Positions 62,201 through 64,000 of a stretch of DNA of 64,000 bases are shown one piece after another (the stretch's first letter is position 1; every line of letters starts with the position of its first letter). Where the stretch lies: positions 434,001-498,000 of the forward strand of contig NZ_NETJ01000003.1 of assembly GCF_002128405.1 (NCBI RefSeq), read 5' to 3'. Below the pieces are notes generated by a model. The model worked only from the letters and a program-made list of their open reading frames with translations. It had not been told where the DNA came from and did no database searches. Source of the stretch: Gottfriedia solisilvae (GTDB lineage: Bacteria; Bacillota; Bacilli; Bacillales; Bacillaceae_G). The translations under genes were made by a program, and so were the position numbers.

Positions 62201-62725
62201 ATCTATGACACCGACACGAATTTTGTTTTTCCCTGCTAATTTTTGTGCTTTGTCAACATTAAGATTATTTAGATGGTACATTTCAGAGGTTTTTAGATCT
62301 ACTGTTCCTAGTTTTTTAAAAAGAGCACTTTTTGAAATTGAAGTAACTTTTGGTAGCTTTGCATAGGATTGGACTACTTTTTCAAGATCTGCAACATTCT
62401 TTACTTCAATCACATCATAGCCTAATGATGAAATTCTTTTGATTAGTCTACCACCGGACTTGCTATGCTCATTTTCAGAAATCGGCGAGGAATAACGGAT
62501 AACAAGTTGATTTTCAGAAAATTTCTTTTCACCATCATCAAATGTATTCATAGAATTAGAATTTTTCTTTATAGAGTTCCGATCCTTTACTAAAAGATCT
62601 AAAATTTGTTTCTGATTACTAGGAATCTTTGTTTCAGCAAGTGAAGCCATAGGTAGCAGAGCGGAAAGAGCTAGTGTTGCTGACATGCTGAGTACTACTA
62701 AGGTGTTAAAATTTTTCTTCTTCAC
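59228..62725 (-). CDS. Large secreted subtilisin-like protease (S8)
   Basis: 1165 residues from the GTG at 62725, which follows AAGGAGGTATATG; the longer open frame upstream lacks a site. Signal peptide residues 1-30 ending MASLA. Propeptide about 31-140. Catalytic domain about 150-425 with Asp175 (VIDSGID), His207 (DSHGTHVTG), oxyanion Asn299 (AAAGNSG) and Ser365 (MSGTSMAAP). The C-terminal ~700 residues hold about five PPC-like beta domains marked by DYYKLTVE, DSDYYRFKV, DEDWFKF, DIDTFYF and DSDFYKL. No LPxTG or S-layer anchor seen. Likely an extracellular digestive protease. Confidence 0.9.
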   Translation of the reverse strand: MKKKNFNTLVVLSMSATLALSALLPMASLAETKIPSNQKQILDLLVKDRNSIKKNSNSMNTFDDGEKKFSENQLVIRYSSPISENEHSKSGGRLIKRISSLGYDVIEVKNVADLEKVVQSYAKLPKVTSISKSALFKKLGTVDLKTSEMYHLNNLNVDKAQKLAGKNKIRVGVIDSGIDTKHPELVNKIIANKNAMNPIKKGIPDSHGTHVTGIIAAKKNNGIGGYGIAPNSQIVTIDVFNKSDFGTDYVIAEGILEAIRQNVDVINMSLGSYSPSPIVKDAVKKAIDKGIVIVAAAGNSGIENIEYPAAYDGVISVGATDKDNKLANFSTYSPSVDVTAPGDNIYSTVYSPDKGSTFVHMSGTSMAAPMVTGAVSLLLSKYPKLTPYQVNYILTHTAKDLGEKGFDAKYGYGMIDLVKLLSFDPKKIPAHSVVKDDQILEKAKPLTLSTETTVTGALKKLEQMDYYKLTVEKDQNVQISLQGETQYDLKYELQFYPEGANTPEYRLEVNDRKAGMAEGSYFKAPKKGTIVIALKDSFGQYNEDGKSKYSLSVSRKDQLHDDGNTMENPFILDSLPYKTSLTNYFTDELSTSSVSRQENPIPGDSDYYRFKVPGNIGEPEKVLKFHVSAVEGMDSSFRLHMVNKVVNEDGTTHESINVVDQFKSIGYGESETASMTASPGMEYILEVTNKPLLSEYDQLIGKEIDFTRSYTSQKPYQVDFEIKDITPDEDSFPQAGKRNENTRSQENGFFNKYKEIYDKFIKPDYQNNKLTSYFDLVKDKAIPIESDKTYKGSFQYSGDEDWFKFTPKDNSVFEMKFKDKEGHNVPISLVHKYSDRINDLDSIYSSLDTNSVDGTGLKAKNPFNIGLKKGETYYILLNDSSYRSSFDPYEFKISTKYKNTNDSFEHNDTFNTAKRINTKPIVGNLSSIGDIDTFYFKPDKTSIYSAIEQPVSIPIKYNNAHTELKRDLDSVFFIYEDTNGNEKLEEKEKDNVSIVDFSYDNQPEISSFRAKKGRGYFFKIQNYFNRETNLTPYTFTVNEVVTKDEDAGSIVKNNVPTKPLSLKFQAGKYSNEGYINMTNNKGDSDFYKLVQNSDGKRTIKLDVPFDLDGIVTVYNSKGKQVAFSDYYSNGDYEIFNVNLKKGNYYIKVEDSNGNASATPYKLIIN

Positions 62726-63398
62726 AACATATACCTCCTTGATTTTTTTTAAATAGGCCACAAAATTTAGAGGGATGTTCGGGTTTTTCGAAAGCTAGAG
62801 GATTTAGTAAAACAATACCAAACTAGATTCGGTTTTGAATATTAATAATTTTCAGCCTATTTCAGACTTAATAATACAAGGCTAACAAACGACTATCAAT
62901 ACTCCATTTTTGATTAAAACAATCAATGTTTTATTGTAATAAGTGTGCTTATACCATTTTTAAATTTTTACGATTTACATAAAAAAAGGTTCCATTAAGT
63001 TAATGGAATCCTGTTTTCTTAAAATAGGAGAGTTTATAATTTTAAAACTTTAAGTGAGGACAGAATGATTATTGTATCTTATCCAATATACGTCATAGAA
63101 AATGAAATGTTGACGAGATTATTGTTCAAGGATCATTTGAGATACAGTTAATATTAACTGAAATAGTAAATGCAAAATATAGCAATTAATGGAGTCTATT
63201 AATACAAATAAAAAGAAAAATTAATTAGTTTTTATACCATTACTCAATTTGTTTTCATTTTGTAAAATATTTTACGATTTAAATAAGTCATGTAAAAAGA
63301 TTAAAAGGTTTGTAAAGATTTCACTCAATTGATTGAACTTTTAGTTTTTTTCTCTAGTATAAAGTTGGTAATTTACAATTTTGGGAGGTTAAGAAACT
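62726..63398. other. Intergenic region between divergent secreted-protein genes
   Basis: 673 bases without a convincing gene. TTCCATTA / TAATGGAA at about 62990-63007, with T7 on the minus strand, looks like a terminator but has no gene feeding it within the window. An open frame of 28 codons at 63065-63151 is probably chance. The last 60 bases contain TATAAA (63357-63362) upstream of the next gene. Confidence 0.5.
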
Positions 63399-64000
63399 AT
63401 GAAAAAATGGTTGGCTATTTTAACCCTAGTGGCTTCTGTATTCATGATTACGTTTACAGATGCTTTTGCCGCAAGTACAGGTAATTTATTTATTTCGAAT
63501 CAACAAGCTGTGGTTCCTCTCCAGAAAGCACACGCACATAATGATTACGAACATTCTCGTCCATTAATGGATGCTCTAGAGCACGGATTTACTAGTGTAG
63601 AAGCTGATGTTTGGCTTATTGATGGAGAACTGCTTATAGCACATGACAGAGAGGATATACGACCAGATCGAACATTGAAATCCTTATATCTTGACCCATT
63701 ATTGGAAAGAGTAAAAGAGAAACATGGAACTGTTTATCCAGGATATGATAAAGGGTTTACACTATGGATTGATGTGAAGTCTGAGGATGAAGCAACCTAT
63801 AGAGTTATCCATGAACAGCTTAAAAAATATCAAAATATGCTTACTAAGTTTTTACCTTCAGGGGTGAATCAAGGAGCCATTACTGTTTATATTTCTGGTA
63901 ATCGACCGAGAATATTAATGGAAAATCAGCCAGTTCGTTATGCAGGTTATGATGGACGAATGAGCGATCTTGGATCAAGTGCTTCCAATGAATTTATTCC
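63399..64000 (+). CDS. Secreted GDPD/PLC-like phosphodiesterase (partial, runs off window)
   Basis: 200 residues visible, no stop before the window ends. Signal peptide MKKWLAILTLVASVFMITF ... DAFA, cleaved about residue 25. Then KAHAHNDYEHSRPLMDALEH and GFTSVEADVWLIDGELLIAH, which carry the His and Glu/Asp residues typical of glycerophosphodiester phosphodiesterase and PI-PLC-like TIM barrels (HxHNDY...SVExDV...AHD). Likely cleaves a phosphodiester headgroup outside the cell. TGGGAGGTTA lies before the ATG. Confidence 0.85.
   Translation, partial: MKKWLAILTLVASVFMITFTDAFAASTGNLFISNQQAVVPLQKAHAHNDYEHSRPLMDALEHGFTSVEADVWLIDGELLIAHDREDIRPDRTLKSLYLDPLLERVKEKHGTVYPGYDKGFTLWIDVKSEDEATYRVIHEQLKKYQNMLTKFLPSGVNQGAITVYISGNRPRILMENQPVRYAGYDGRMSDLGSSASNEFI

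Noticed and set aside
62027-62366. Plus-strand frames inside the subtilase gene
   Set aside because: Shadows of the S8 protease reading frame, which has all catalytic motifs.
63065-63151. 28-codon open frame upstream of the GDPD-like gene
   Set aside because: Only a weak GTGAGGAC site, no recognisable sequence; most likely chance.

Overview
The window is chromosomal DNA of an AT-rich, endospore-forming Bacillaceae (Bacillus sensu lato). Strong AGGAGG-type ribosome sites, frequent GTG/TTG starts, spore-coat genes (CotO, CotZ/CotY, two CotB-like proteins, YjcA) and a gene order that follows the yjzC-to-yjcH segment of Bacillus subtilis all support this. Having cls between mecA and coiA, and several protein details, recall B. 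cereus-like relatives. The species cannot be fixed from sequence reading alone.

Layout. 0-6.3 kb: a MalR-like LacI repressor, yajQ, cvfB, two neighbouring yitT paralogues around a tiny DUF3941 gene, and a BsuPI-domain lipoprotein. 6.3-10.5 kb: yitU, yjzC, yjzD, yjaU, yjaV. 10.9-16.9 kb: fabH-fabF behind a FapR operator, yjaZ, yjbA, trpS behind a tryptophan T-box, and a DUF3899 protein. 17.2-22.2 kb: an Opp oligopeptide importer whose binding-protein gene is a decayed pseudogene while oppBCDF are intact. 22.9-32.7 kb: the Spx control neighbourhood (spxA, mecA, spxH) with yjbE, cls, coiA, pepF, the small RNA RoxS/RsaE with a Rex-type operator on its start site, cwlQ and yjbK. 32.8-36.5 kb: yjbL, relQ, NAD kinase, an RluA-type pseudouridine synthase, prpE. 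37.6-39.8 kb: a RodA/FtsW-type glycan polymerase and fabI behind a second FapR operator. 39.9-43.8 kb: the spore-coat cluster. 43.9-48.4 kb: yjcD, yjcF, yjcG, yjcH. 48.6-55.2 kb: an EamA transporter, a Ktr-type potassium uptake pair, a glycine-rich repetitive protein, and an XRE-TPR regulator with an MFS exporter. 55.3-57.3 kb: tRNA-Val(GAC) followed by a broken tyrosine integrase and an IS110-type transposase remnant, i.e. the relic of an integrated element. 57.4-64 kb: an ABC-2/YhgE-like permease with a PadR regulator, a 1165-residue secreted subtilisin-like protease, and the start of a secreted GDPD/PLC-like phosphodiesterase running off the end.

Two repeat families stand out. Family 1 is a structured repeat of about 125 bp in three tandem arrays (4931-5252, 7757-8406, 37163-37580). 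Each array starts within 0-3 bases of a stop codon, runs in the sense direction of that gene, and ends before what looks like the gene's own intrinsic terminator. The arms of each unit form a long hairpin, and copies differ by compensating base changes. Family 2 is a diverged single-copy intergenic repeat of 110-125 bp seen four times (near 10.6, 26.8, 36.7 and 40.7 kb).

Functional threads: FapR control links fabHF and fabI; Spx turnover factors cluster around spxA; redox sensing by Rex probably feeds RoxS; and several B. subtilis neighbours (med-comZ-yjzB, yjbI, the thiamine genes before fabI, spoVIF) are missing from their expected places. Family names and B. subtilis comparisons come from memory of these families, not from a search.
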